Positions 50,008-59,072 of a DNA stretch of 64,000 bases are shown here, in pieces (positions within the stretch are counted from its first letter, which is position 1; each line of letters opens with the position of its first letter). Where the stretch lies: contig NZ_CCXK01000014.1 of assembly GCF_000821305.1 (NCBI RefSeq), forward strand, positions 563,017 to 627,016, written 5' to 3'. The notes beneath the pieces are model-generated. The model had not been told where the DNA came from and did not search any database. It was given only the letters and a program-made list of their open reading frames with translations. The position numbers and the translations under genes were made by a program. Origin of the DNA: Clostridium culturomicium (GTDB taxonomy: Bacteria; Bacillota; Clostridia; Clostridiales; Clostridiaceae).

Positions 50008-51099
50008 CTAATCTTCCTTTGGTCTTGCAAATATCATTCTTCCTGCGGCTGTTTGAAGTACTGATGTAACTACAACCCTAATATTCTCACCTATGAATTT
50101 TCTACCTTCTTCAATAACTATCATAGTTCCATCATCTAAATATGCAATACCTTGGCCTGCCTCTTTTCCATCTTTTATCACTACTGTATTCATCACTTCT
50201 CCAGGCAATAAAACTGGCTTAACTGCATTAGCTAATTCATTAATATTTAAAACTGGAACTCCCTGAAGTTCTGCCACTTTATTCAAATTATAATCATTTG
50301 TTATTACTTTTCCATTTAAAGTTTGGGCAAGTTTAAGAAGTTTAATATCTACTTCCTTTATATCTTTGAAATCACCTTCCCAAATTTCTACCTTTATACT
50401 TAATTCCTTTTGGATTTTATTAAGTATATCTAATCCTCGTCTACCCTTTGTTCTCTTTAACGAATCAGACGAATCTGCAATATGTCTAAGCTCATCCAAT
50501 ACAAATGTTGGTATTACCAGTGTGCTTTCAATAAAACCTGTTTCACAAATATCAAAAATTCTTCCGTCTATTATTACAGAAGTATCTAACACCTTTGGAC
50601 AACCCTTATCCACAGCTACCTTATTTTTTGAATCCTTAACACCGGTTTTTCTTAGGTTAGAAAAAACATGCATAATTTCATCTTTTTTTCTAACGCAAAT
50701 ATCCGCACATAATACTGTAATTATTATAGTTACAATTACAGTTATTATAGTAAATATCACGGACTCAATTCTTATCAATGATGATAGTAAAACTGATATA
50801 ACAAGTCCAATTAAGGCCCCAACCCCTGCAAATACGATATCAATAACAGGTACCTTCTGTGCTGACCTTTCTAAGTATTCCATACTTTTTATAATTCCTG
50901 AATTTAAAACTGGTGAAATAAAATAAAATATAAGTCCGACAAATAAAATGCAAAAAACAACAAATATAACTGGTGCAAGAGGAATTTTACTTAATCCTAG
51001 TTTTGATACAAATTCCATAGATACGCCCCACGCACCTAATATATATCCAAGAACGCCTCCAATTAAAGTAAACAGCCCTCTTAGTATTTTTTTCAGCAT
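50008..51099 (-). CDS. yacL: PIN/TRAM-domain membrane protein (YacL family)
   Basis: A 363-residue protein with about four hydrophobic segments in the first 150 residues, then a cytoplasmic PIN nuclease-like domain (about 170-290, with DTSVIIDGRIFDI and TNDYNLNKVAEL) and a C-terminal TRAM domain (about 300-355), a putative RNA-binding fold. Its function is unknown, though its conservation next to ispD and disA-radA in Firmicutes is noteworthy. The start has GGGAGGTG 7 nt upstream. Confidence 0.88.
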   Translation of the reverse strand: MLKKILRGLFTLIGGVLGYILGAWGVSMEFVSKLGLSKIPLAPVIFVVFCILFVGLIFYFISPVLNSGIIKSMEYLERSAQKVPVIDIVFAGVGALIGLVISVLLSSLIRIESVIFTIITVIVTIIITVLCADICVRKKDEIMHVFSNLRKTGVKDSKNKVAVDKGCPKVLDTSVIIDGRIFDICETGFIESTLVIPTFVLDELRHIADSSDSLKRTKGRRGLDILNKIQKELSIKVEIWEGDFKDIKEVDIKLLKLAQTLNGKVITNDYNLNKVAELQGVPVLNINELANAVKPVLLPGEVMNTVVIKDGKEAGQGIAYLDDGTMIVIEEGRKFIGENIRVVVTSVLQTAAGRMIFARPKED

Positions 51100-51471
51100 T
51101 ATAACACCTCCCTAAAATTTAATATTATAACTTGATTATTTACAACTTTTAACCATAATATCCTATATTATCGACTTATTTTAAACATTCTTAAGTTTTT
51201 TCAATAATCATACATTACCCTTTACAATTAATATATATTATCACTTAATTCATTTCAACGAAAACTAAAAATATTAACTAAAATTTGATTAAGTATATAT
51301 AAATTTAATCTTTTACAAATTTCCCCTTAAACTAATAGTTTGAATATATTCCCATCAACTAAAAATAATATCAAAGTCTTCATCACCCCCTATCAATAAA
51401 TTAAATAATGAGATATCATATATTTAAAGATATTTCCAGTAAGCACATAGGTTTAAAAGGAGTGATACATT
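51100..51471. other. Divergent spacer between yacL and the plus-strand gene
   Basis: 372 bp without a gene. It must hold the promoters for yacL (minus) and the small gene to the right (plus). A TATAAT on the minus strand (near 51130) lies about 25 bp before the yacL start with only a weak TTAAAA upstream. On the plus strand TTGAAT and AATAAT are 18 bp apart near 51339-51368. Neither is strong. Confidence 0.35.
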
Positions 51472-51891
51472 ATGAAGGATCTAATATTTGATGAATATCA
51501 AAATTCCGTTGATAGCTGTCTTTTAAGACATAAGAGTATACTTGATATACTAAGTAAGATTCAGGAATCCCAAAGCAGAGTTAACAGATCCGTTGTAAAA
51601 GCTGTTACTGGCTGTGGATGTATTAAAATCAAAGCTGAAAAACAGAATATTAATTACTCTTTAAGCAATGAAGAGTTAGATAAATTAACACTCGATGATC
51701 TAGACGTCCAACTAAGTTCACACCTTGAAGGATGCATATGTGAAAATTGTAGAAAAGTAATTGAAACTGAAATAGGCAACCACTTATTTTACATAACCTC
51801 ATTATGCAATAGTTTAGATCTAAATTTATACGATATACTTCTTACTGAGTATAAAAACATTACAACCTTCGATAAATTGCATTTACTTTAA
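51472..51891 (+). CDS. Conserved small clostridial protein of unknown function
   Basis: The only confident plus-strand gene. It encodes 139 residues starting MKDLIFDEYQNSVDSCLLRH. There is no signal peptide or membrane segment. Two cysteine groups, CGC (near residue 49) and CICENC (near 89), could bind metal. The C-terminal helix EIGNHLFYITSLCNSLDLNL resembles the last helix of MazG-like pyrophosphohydrolases, but the catalytic EExxE motifs are not evident. From memory similar proteins carry a DUF1573 label, which I could not verify. AAGGAG with good spacing supports the ATG. It lies between yacL and disA facing disA. Confidence 0.75.
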   Translation: MKDLIFDEYQNSVDSCLLRHKSILDILSKIQESQSRVNRSVVKAVTGCGCIKIKAEKQNINYSLSNEELDKLTLDDLDVQLSSHLEGCICENCRKVIETEIGNHLFYITSLCNSLDLNLYDILLTEYKNITTFDKLHLL

Positions 51892-51990
51892 TATTAATAC
51901 AATAAAAAGTAATAATAAATATTCTTTAACAACTCAAACGGTCTTTATTTAAAATAAGCTAATTTAAAATTTTTAATATTATACTAAAGA

Positions 51991-52018
51991 ATAGCACAAA
52001 GCCTTAGCTTTGTGCTAT
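51991..52018 (-). terminator. Terminator of disA
   Basis: A perfect 11-bp stem (51991-52001 / 52008-52018) with a 6-nt loop. The disA stop codon (52015-52017) lies inside the stem. The U-tract on the minus strand is imperfect (TCTTTAGTAT). On the plus strand it may also stop the convergent small gene. Confidence 0.7.
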
Positions 52019-53079
52019 ATTTGTCTGTCCAAAATAAATCTTTCCTTCAATGTTCTAAGTCCGTTTTTTATAGCTTTAGCACGTGCCTCTCCAATACCAT
52101 CTACTAAGTCTAACTCTTCTAAGGAAGCATTCATAATTTTTTGAAGTTCCCCAAAATGCTTTACCATATTATCTACGATACTTGATGGAATTCTAGGAAT
52201 CATATTTAGAATTCTATATCCTCTTGGTGAAATCAATTTATCAACTAACTGAATTCCAGGATACCCTAACACCTTTGCAATTATATCTAAATCAAGTAAG
52301 TCCTGTGATGAAAGCTTCTCTATATTCTTATATATTTCCTCATATTTAGCTTCATCGCTGCAATAATCTCTGATTAATCTTCTTCCCTCTTGCTCCACTC
52401 CATTAATCAATTCATATAACTGCATAGAAATAAGTCGTCCTTCATTTCCAAGTTCACATATATATGTTTCAATTTCATATACAATCCTCATTACCATCTC
52501 ATTACGCTGAACTGCAGTAACTACATCTAATAAACTTGATAAATCCTGAAGCTCTAATAAGTTCAAATTGCTTATAACACGATTTAGTACAAGCTGATAT
52601 TTCTCCAGTGTTTGGATAGCCTGATTAGCTTTAGCTAATACTTCTCCACTCTCTCTTAATACATATTTAATATCACCTTTATATAAACTAATAATATTTC
52701 TTCTTTGTGAAATAGCTACAACGATATCGCCTGTCTGCTTAGCAACTCTTTGTGCTGTTCTGTGTCTAGTTCCAGTTTCTTGTGTCACAATTGAAGGATT
52801 AGGCATTAATTGCGTATTTGCATAAAGAATTCTTTTCAAATCGCTGCTTATAACTATAGCTCCATCCATCTTAGCCAGCTCATATACATATGCAGGAGTA
52901 TACTCTGAATTTATTGCAAAACCTCCATCAACCATTTTTAAAACTTCTTCTCTATCACTTAACACCACGAGTCCACCTGTTTTTGCTCTTAGTATATTAT
53001 CTAATCCTTCTCTTAACAAAGTTCCTGGAGACATGATATTTAATATTGCCATTAACTCCTTCTGCTTTTGTTCCCTCAT
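52015..53079 (-). CDS. disA: DNA integrity scanning diadenylate cyclase DisA
   Basis: DisA (354 residues) makes cyclic di-AMP from two ATP and scans DNA for branched structures, delaying sporulation in Bacillus. The DAC domain contains the catalytic DGA at residues 72-74 and RHR at 105-107. A helical spine follows (about 150-280) and a C-terminal helix-hairpin-helix DNA-binding region (near 290-340, with VDGIGEARAKAIKNGL). It is cotranscribed with radA, 24 bp downstream, and both act in DNA repair. Confidence 0.97.
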   Translation of the reverse strand: MREQKQKELMAILNIMSPGTLLREGLDNILRAKTGGLVVLSDREEVLKMVDGGFAINSEYTPAYVYELAKMDGAIVISSDLKRILYANTQLMPNPSIVTQETGTRHRTAQRVAKQTGDIVVAISQRRNIISLYKGDIKYVLRESGEVLAKANQAIQTLEKYQLVLNRVISNLNLLELQDLSSLLDVVTAVQRNEMVMRIVYEIETYICELGNEGRLISMQLYELINGVEQEGRRLIRDYCSDEAKYEEIYKNIEKLSSQDLLDLDIIAKVLGYPGIQLVDKLISPRGYRILNMIPRIPSSIVDNMVKHFGELQKIMNASLEELDLVDGIGEARAKAIKNGLRTLKERFILDRQI

Positions 53080-53103
53080 AAAACCCTCCTATAGCTGCTT
53101 CTA

Positions 53104-54468
53104 CTAAAATATTTTCGAAACTGCTTCTTTAACTGTTGTTACACCAATAAGATTTACCATCTTATTAGTTATTTTTGCTTTGTTTTTTTCAGGTAAGATA
53201 ATGTTCGTAAATCCCATTTTAACAGCTTCATTTATGATTTTTTCAGCATGTGCTATAGGCCTTACCTCACCTGTCAATCCAACCTCACCAATTACCAAAA
53301 GGTTTTCTAGTTTAATCTCACGACTTTTTATGCTTGAAATTAAAGCTAACACTATACCTAAATCTCCATAGGTTCCATCTACATTTAATCCACCAACTAC
53401 GTTCACATAAACATCACTGTTATAAAATGGAACTTTAAGCTTCTTCTCTAAAACTGCTAGAATTAAGCTCAATCTTTGATGATCGACTCCAACCGCTGTC
53501 CTTCTTGGCATAACAGCTTTAGTTTCACTTGCTAATGCTTGTATTTCTACTAATATAGGTCTAGTTCCTTCTAATATTCCAATAACTACTGACCCCTCTT
53601 GCTGCATTGATTTTTCTTGTAAAAACACAGATGAAGCATCTGTTACTTCCTCAAGACCACTTTCTCTCATTTCAAAAACACCAATTTCACTAGTTGTTCC
53701 AAAACGATTTTTAATAGTTCTTATTATTCTAAACTCCTGTGTTCTTTCACCTTCAAAATAAAGTACTGTATCTACCATATGTTCAAGAACTCTTGGTCCT
53801 GCCAATTCACCTTGCTTTGTAACATGGGCCACAATAAATAAAGGAATATTTTTTGTTTTTCCAATTCTCATCAAGTCATTAGTACACTCTCTAACCTGAG
53901 ATACACTTCCTGGTGCTGACGTTATAGTTGCTTTATATAAAGTCTGTATAGAGTCTATTATTACAAAAGTTGGCTCCATAGATAAAATATGCTCTTCAAT
54001 TATATCTATATTAGTTTCGGAAACTATATAAAGCTCATTACATGTAGCTTTAAGTCGTTCTGCCCTCATTTTTATCTGTTCTTCGGATTCCTCACCTGAA
54101 ACATAAAGAACCTTACCATATTTTTTTGCTATATTACTTGCACTTTGAAGCAAAATTGTAGATTTTCCAATCCCAGGATCTCCTGAAATTAAAGTTAAAG
54201 ACCCCTTAACTAAACCCCCGCCTATAACTCTGTTTAACTCCCCAATACCTGTATCTAATCTTTCATATTCGCTAGATTTTACTTCAGTTATACTTTTAGG
54301 CTTATTGCCTGATGATATTGTTACAGCCCTCTTAAAATTATTTATGGACTCATCCTTAACTTCTTCTGTAAATGTGTTCCATCCATTACATCCGGGACAT
54401 TTTCCCATCCATTTTGGTGACTCATATCCACATTCATTACACACAAACATCTTTTTTATCTTGGCCAT
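53104..54468 (-). CDS. radA: DNA repair protein RadA (Sms)
   Basis: RadA (454 residues) is a RecA-like helicase that promotes branch migration in recombination. The N-terminal zinc finger has Cys10, Cys13, Cys24 and Cys27. Walker A is GDPGIGKST, the RadA-specific motif is KNRFGTTSEIGVFEM, and the C-terminus is a Lon-protease-like domain without protease activity. The start is the ATG at 54468 with GAGGTG 4 nt upstream. The first 4 residues of the longer frame are within the binding site. Confidence 0.96.
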   Translation of the reverse strand: MAKIKKMFVCNECGYESPKWMGKCPGCNGWNTFTEEVKDESINNFKRAVTISSGNKPKSITEVKSSEYERLDTGIGELNRVIGGGLVKGSLTLISGDPGIGKSTILLQSASNIAKKYGKVLYVSGEESEEQIKMRAERLKATCNELYIVSETNIDIIEEHILSMEPTFVIIDSIQTLYKATITSAPGSVSQVRECTNDLMRIGKTKNIPLFIVAHVTKQGELAGPRVLEHMVDTVLYFEGERTQEFRIIRTIKNRFGTTSEIGVFEMRESGLEEVTDASSVFLQEKSMQQEGSVVIGILEGTRPILVEIQALASETKAVMPRRTAVGVDHQRLSLILAVLEKKLKVPFYNSDVYVNVVGGLNVDGTYGDLGIVLALISSIKSREIKLENLLVIGEVGLTGEVRPIAHAEKIINEAVKMGFTNIILPEKNKAKITNKMVNLIGVTTVKEAVSKIF

Positions 54469-54533
54469 AAAACACCTCACCCACTAATAAAAAATCATTA
54501 GTTTTTCTTCCCTTATTTCATATTCTAAATATA

Positions 54534-54563
54534 TTTATACACTAATAAATAATTTCTATACAA
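54534..54563 (-). promoter_or_regulatory. Candidate promoter of radA-disA
   Basis: TTGTAT (complement of 54558-54563) and TATAAA (complement of 54534-54539) are 18 bp apart, just after the clpC terminator hairpin. It fits a separate radA-disA transcript. Confidence 0.55.
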
Positions 54564-54593
54564 TTAAAACCACTTATTCAAGTGGTTTTAATT
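54562..54593 (-). terminator. Terminator of clpC
   Basis: A perfect 14-bp stem (54562-54575 / 54580-54593) with a 4-nt loop, about 50 bp after the clpC stop. The U-rich 3' side (TTTTAATT) is part of the stem. Confidence 0.75.
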
Positions 54594-54644
54594 AAACGTG
54601 CACAGTAATTATATACCTATTTTTACATTAAAACAATATAACTT

Positions 54645-57140
54645 CTACATGGATTTCATGATCTTCAAATCATTATTATCCATATCCACAGTAATACAAT
54701 CAGTAACTTCTAAATTTCCTTTTAATACTTCCTCAGCTACTCTATCTTCAATTAATTTAGTAACTAATTTTCTTAGTGGCCTTGCTCCATAAGTATCTGT
54801 TTCACTTTGTTTACTTATATATAATTTAACTGCATCTGTTACTGTTAAATTAAGCTTGTTTTTTCTCGCACGTTCACAAAGTGCCCTAACCATTATATCG
54901 GCTATACTTATCATATCTTTTTCTGTAAGCTTACGAAATACGATAATTTCATCAACTCTATTTATAAGCTCTGGCCTAAATGTCTTCTTTATATCCTCAA
55001 GAAGTATTACCTTCATTTTCTTATATTCTTCCTCATCCTCTTCAAATGGCTTTGCAAATCCTAAGGAATTTTGTTTTTTAAGCATGGCTGTGCCAGCATT
55101 TGAAGTCATTATTATAATTGTATTTTGGAAATTTATCTTTCTACCTGTTGAATCTGTTAGTATTCCATCGTCTAATATCTGTAACAATATATTGAATATA
55201 TCAGGATGAGCTTTTTCAATTTCATCAAATAGAACTACTGAATACGGCTTTCTTCTTATCTTCTCTGTTAATTGTCCTCCATCATCAAACCCAACATATC
55301 CTGGTGGCGATCCGATTAATTTAGAAATAGAATGCTTTTCCATGTATTCTGTCATATCAACTCTTATCAAAGCTTCTTCGTCATCAAATATTGCTTCTGC
55401 CAGGGCCTTTGATAACTCCGTCTTACCAACTCCAGTTGGTCCTAAGAAAATGAAACTTCCAATTGGTCTCTTAGGATCTCTAAATCCAACCCGAGCCCTT
55501 CGCACAGCTTTTGATATAGCTTCAATTGCTTCCTCTTGACCAATTACTCTTTCTCTTAATATATCTTCCAGCTTCAAAAGCTTTGCAGTTTCTTTTTCAG
55601 TTAGTTTGTCAACAGGTATTTTCGTCCATCCTGCTAATACTCTAGCTATTTCCTCTTCATCAACTCTAATCCTCATGGTCTCTTTGCTTCCAACAAGATT
55701 TCTCTTTTTAGAATTAATAGAACTTCTAAGAGTATTCTCTTCTTCACGTATAACTGCTGCTTTTTCAAACTCTTCATTTTTAACTGCAAGGAGCTTACAC
55801 TCTATTAAAGTATCTAAATCTGATTCCATTACTTTAACTTCTGTATTTCCATTAATGCTGCTAGCTTCAATTCTCGACTTAGCTCCAGCCTCATCAATCA
55901 AATCTATCGCTTTATCAGGGAGATATCTATCTGGAAGATATCTAGAAGATAAATTTACTGCTGCTTCAATAGCTTTATCTGTAAACTCTACCCCGTGATA
56001 AAACTCATATCTCTCCTTTAATCCTCTCAATATTTGTATTGCTTCTTCCTTTGATGGTTCACTTATCAAAACTGATTGAAATCTTCTTTCTAAAGCAGAG
56101 TCCTTCTCAATATGCTTTCTAAATTCTTCTATTGTAGTTGCTCCAATACATTGTAATTCTCCCCTTGCCAATGCTGGCTTTAATATGTTAGCAGCATCTA
56201 TAGCACCTTCGGCTCCTCCTGCTCCTACAATTGTATGAATTTCATCAATGAATAAGATAACATCCTTACTTTTAGTTACTTCTTCAATTAGAGATTTTAA
56301 GCGTTCTTCAAATTCACCTCGATATTTTGTTCCTGCAACCATGGTTGCCATGCTTATGCTTACAACTCTTTTATTTCTTAATACCTCAGGTACTCTTTCC
56401 AAATAAATTAATTGTGCTAAACCTTCAATTACAGCAGTTTTTCCAACCCCAGGCTCACCTATTAAACAAGGATTATTTTTCATCCTTCTGCAAAGAATTT
56501 CTAAAACCCTCTCTATATCCTTTTCTCTACCTATAACAGGGTCTAGTTTTCCTTCCATTGCATAAGCAGTTAAATCCTTTCCATACTTATTAAGTATAGG
56601 TGTATTTATTTTTATATCCTCATTAAATTCATTACTATTTTCATTTAATACTATATTCCTAGCTGTTCTGTATCCCTCCTGTTGATCTCTTATATTGGAT
56701 TTAACAGTTTTAGAGCATCCATCCTTTAACTGATTCGTTAAATTTCTAAAATCAACATCCAATCCATCCAAAATGGTATATGCCACTCCACTTTCCTCTT
56801 TTATAATTGCCAAAAGCATATGTTCAGGTGAAACAAATTCCTCACTCAGAGCTCTAGCTTCAACAACACTGAGTTCCATTAGTTTTTTTGTCCTTGGAGT
56901 TAAATAAATATCCTCTTGTTGTACTTTACTTTCTCCATACCCAACTAAATCTTCAACTTTTTTGTTGAGAACCATATTGCTAACTTTAATATTACTTAAT
57001 AACTCTGCAGCAATGCCGCCTTCTTCAGAAATTCCCATTAAAACATGTTCTGTCCCTATGTAATTATGTTGAAACTTTCTTGCTTCTCTGTGAGCGTACA
57101 TGAGAACCTGACGTGATCTTCCATTATATTTATTAAACAT
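54645..57140 (-). CDS. clpC: ATP-dependent Clp protease ATP-binding subunit ClpC
   Basis: ClpC (831 residues) is a class I Hsp100 unfoldase that delivers substrates to ClpP. It has two N-repeat segments (1-140), AAA1 with Walker A GEPGVGKTAVIEGL, a UVR-containing middle region near 420-455 (KLLAVKNEEFEKAAVIREEE), and AAA2 with GPTGVGKTELSKAL. The ATG at 57140 is chosen, with GGGGT 6 nt upstream. A start 18 bp upstream lies in the binding site region. Unlike Bacillus, ctsR, mcsA and mcsB are not upstream. An ABC exporter is there instead. Confidence 0.96.
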   Translation of the reverse strand: MFNKYNGRSRQVLMYAHREARKFQHNYIGTEHVLMGISEEGGIAAELLSNIKVSNMVLNKKVEDLVGYGESKVQQEDIYLTPRTKKLMELSVVEARALSEEFVSPEHMLLAIIKEESGVAYTILDGLDVDFRNLTNQLKDGCSKTVKSNIRDQQEGYRTARNIVLNENSNEFNEDIKINTPILNKYGKDLTAYAMEGKLDPVIGREKDIERVLEILCRRMKNNPCLIGEPGVGKTAVIEGLAQLIYLERVPEVLRNKRVVSISMATMVAGTKYRGEFEERLKSLIEEVTKSKDVILFIDEIHTIVGAGGAEGAIDAANILKPALARGELQCIGATTIEEFRKHIEKDSALERRFQSVLISEPSKEEAIQILRGLKERYEFYHGVEFTDKAIEAAVNLSSRYLPDRYLPDKAIDLIDEAGAKSRIEASSINGNTEVKVMESDLDTLIECKLLAVKNEEFEKAAVIREEENTLRSSINSKKRNLVGSKETMRIRVDEEEIARVLAGWTKIPVDKLTEKETAKLLKLEDILRERVIGQEEAIEAISKAVRRARVGFRDPKRPIGSFIFLGPTGVGKTELSKALAEAIFDDEEALIRVDMTEYMEKHSISKLIGSPPGYVGFDDGGQLTEKIRRKPYSVVLFDEIEKAHPDIFNILLQILDDGILTDSTGRKINFQNTIIIMTSNAGTAMLKKQNSLGFAKPFEEDEEEYKKMKVILLEDIKKTFRPELINRVDEIIVFRKLTEKDMISIADIMVRALCERARKNKLNLTVTDAVKLYISKQSETDTYGARPLRKLVTKLIEDRVAEEVLKGNLEVTDCITVDMDNNDLKIMKSM

Positions 57141-57181
57141 AACTCTACCCCTTGTCATTTCCTATTTTCCTATATAAATAA

Positions 57182-57198
57182 GTTTACCCATTTTTACC
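57182..57198 (-). promoter_or_regulatory. CtsR-like direct repeat upstream of clpC
   Basis: The minus strand has GGTAAAA-ATG-GGTAAAC, two heptads 3 bp apart about 40 bp before the clpC start. The CtsR operator is a direct repeat of (A/G)GTCAAA separated by 3 bp. Both heptads deviate at the fourth position (C to A), and the second also at the last, so it is degenerate. A TATATA that could be a -10 lies next to it. Confidence 0.3.
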
Positions 57199-57244
57199 AT
57201 TAATATCCACACATTTTGGTATAAAACTAAAAAAACTCTCCTTT

Positions 57245-57282
57245 AAAATAAAATGCTCCCTGTTAACTTACCAGGGAGCATT
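57245..57282 (-). terminator. Terminator of the ABC exporter gene
   Basis: A perfect 11-bp stem AATGCTCCCTG/CAGGGAGCATT (57252-57262 / 57272-57282) with a 9-nt loop, followed on the minus strand by TTATTTT. It lies 26 bp after the exporter stop. Confidence 0.88.
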
Positions 57283-57308
57283 AAAAATTGCTTAACTTTA
57301 TTTAATTC

Positions 57309-59045
57309 TTACTCTGCTATATCTCTCATAAATCCATTAAATTGAGAATTATATAATTTCGCATACATAGAGTTATTTTCAATTAATTCCTTATGATTTC
57401 CTCTTTCTAAAATTCCATCACTAGTTATAACCACTATTTCATCAGCATTTTTTACTGTAGATAGTCTATGAGCCACTACTATTGTGGTTCTTCCTTTAGA
57501 TAAGGCTTCTAATGATTTTTGAATAACCAGTTCCGAAGCATTATCAAGAGCTGATGTAGCTTCATCTAATATAAGTATTGGTGGATTCTTTAAAAATACC
57601 CTTGCAATTGATATCCTCTGCTTTTGTCCACCAGAAAGCTTAACCCCTCTTTCACCAACATAGGTATCATACCCATCTGGAAGTGACATTATGAAGTCAT
57701 GGATATTTGCATTTATGGCAGCTTCAACAACCTGTTCATCTGTTGCTTCTGGATCCCCATAAAGAATATTATCTTTTATACTACCTGTAAATAAAAATAC
57801 GTCCTGTTGAACAACTCCAATATTCTTTCTTAAAGACTTAATAGTAATTTCTTTTATGTCATTTCCATCAATTGTTATTTTTCCACTTGTCAATTCATAA
57901 AACCTCGGTATAAGATTACAAATTGTTGTCTTTCCACCACCAGATGGTCCAACTAACGCCAAGGTCTTTCCAGCTTCTATATCTAAATTAATATTTGAAA
58001 TTATTTCAGTACTATCACTATACTTGAAAGTAGCATTATTAAATTGAATTTCACCCTTGATATTTTCTATATCCTTAGCATTTTCACTATCAACTATATC
58101 AGATTTAGTATCCATTAATTCAATAAATCTCTTAAATCCTGACATACCAGACTGATATTGTTCAACAAAAGAAGTTAGCCTTCTTATAGGGTTCATAAAG
58201 TATGCAATATATAGAAAATACGTTGCTAAATCTACAACTCCCAAAGATCCATTATAAACAAAATATCCTCCAAAACCTAATACTACAACATTAAGCATAT
58301 CAACAAAGAATCTCATTCCAGACATAAACTCTGCCATATACTTGTAAGCATAGGATCTGCTTTCTTTAAATTCACTATTTCCCTCATCGAATTTATCCAT
58401 TTCGAACTCTTCATTTGTAAAAGATTTTGAAACCCTTATTCCTGATATACTATTTTCTAATTTTGTATTTACTACAGCAACCTTTTTTCTAACATCATAG
58501 AATGCTTTAGACATTTTTACTCGCTTTGACATTGCAAAGATTATTATTAAAGGTATGCAAGCAAAAACTATTAGTGTTAACTTAATGTTTATTGTGCATA
58601 ACAAAATAAATGAACCGATTAATGTAACTATTGATATAAATACATCTTCTGGACCATGGTGTGCTAATTCAGATATATCCATCAAATCATTAACAATCCT
58701 AGACATAATTGTTCCTGTCTTATTATCATCAAAATAGCTAAAAGGTAATGTCTGCAGATGTGCAAAAACTTCCTTTCTCATATCATACTGCAGTCTTACG
58801 CCCATAACATGCCCCCAATAATCTACTACGTAGTTAGCTATCAGTTTTATAACATATAACCCTGCAAGTACAGCTGTAAATATAATTATTGCCCTCAGGT
58901 TTTTATTTGGAATTGCATCCTTTAATAAGAAATTTGTGAGCATTGGAAATACTAAGTCCATGGCTGCTACTAAAAATGCACAAAGCATATCTATAAAAAA
59001 TAGTTTCTTATGCGGTTTATAGTAAGCTAAGAATCTTTTTATCAT
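57309..59045 (-). CDS. ABC transporter, fused permease and ATPase (exporter type)
   Basis: A 578-residue half-transporter with six membrane helices in the first 310 residues and an ABC ATPase in the last 240. Walker A is GPSGGGKTT, the signature is LSGGQKQR, and Walker B runs into ILILDEATSALD with the downstream HRLST switch. It is homodimeric or pairs with a partner not in view. The substrate is unknown (lipid or multidrug type families resemble it). It is cotranscribed with the peptidase upstream, 27 bp away. Confidence 0.92.
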   Translation of the reverse strand: MIKRFLAYYKPHKKLFFIDMLCAFLVAAMDLVFPMLTNFLLKDAIPNKNLRAIIIFTAVLAGLYVIKLIANYVVDYWGHVMGVRLQYDMRKEVFAHLQTLPFSYFDDNKTGTIMSRIVNDLMDISELAHHGPEDVFISIVTLIGSFILLCTINIKLTLIVFACIPLIIIFAMSKRVKMSKAFYDVRKKVAVVNTKLENSISGIRVSKSFTNEEFEMDKFDEGNSEFKESRSYAYKYMAEFMSGMRFFVDMLNVVVLGFGGYFVYNGSLGVVDLATYFLYIAYFMNPIRRLTSFVEQYQSGMSGFKRFIELMDTKSDIVDSENAKDIENIKGEIQFNNATFKYSDSTEIISNINLDIEAGKTLALVGPSGGGKTTICNLIPRFYELTSGKITIDGNDIKEITIKSLRKNIGVVQQDVFLFTGSIKDNILYGDPEATDEQVVEAAINANIHDFIMSLPDGYDTYVGERGVKLSGGQKQRISIARVFLKNPPILILDEATSALDNASELVIQKSLEALSKGRTTIVVAHRLSTVKNADEIVVITSDGILERGNHKELIENNSMYAKLYNSQFNGFMRDIAE

Positions 59046-59072
59046 TTTAAGTCCCCCCCATTATAAATCTAA

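Noticed and set aside
50366..50926. 186-codon open frame on the plus strand opposite yacL
   Set aside because: No ribosome binding site, composition of an antisense shadow, and the minus-strand yacL is a clear protein family.
54645..57308. Broken ctsR-mcsA-mcsB remnants upstream of clpC
   Set aside because: Only about 110 bp lie between the exporter terminator and clpC, with no coding fragment.
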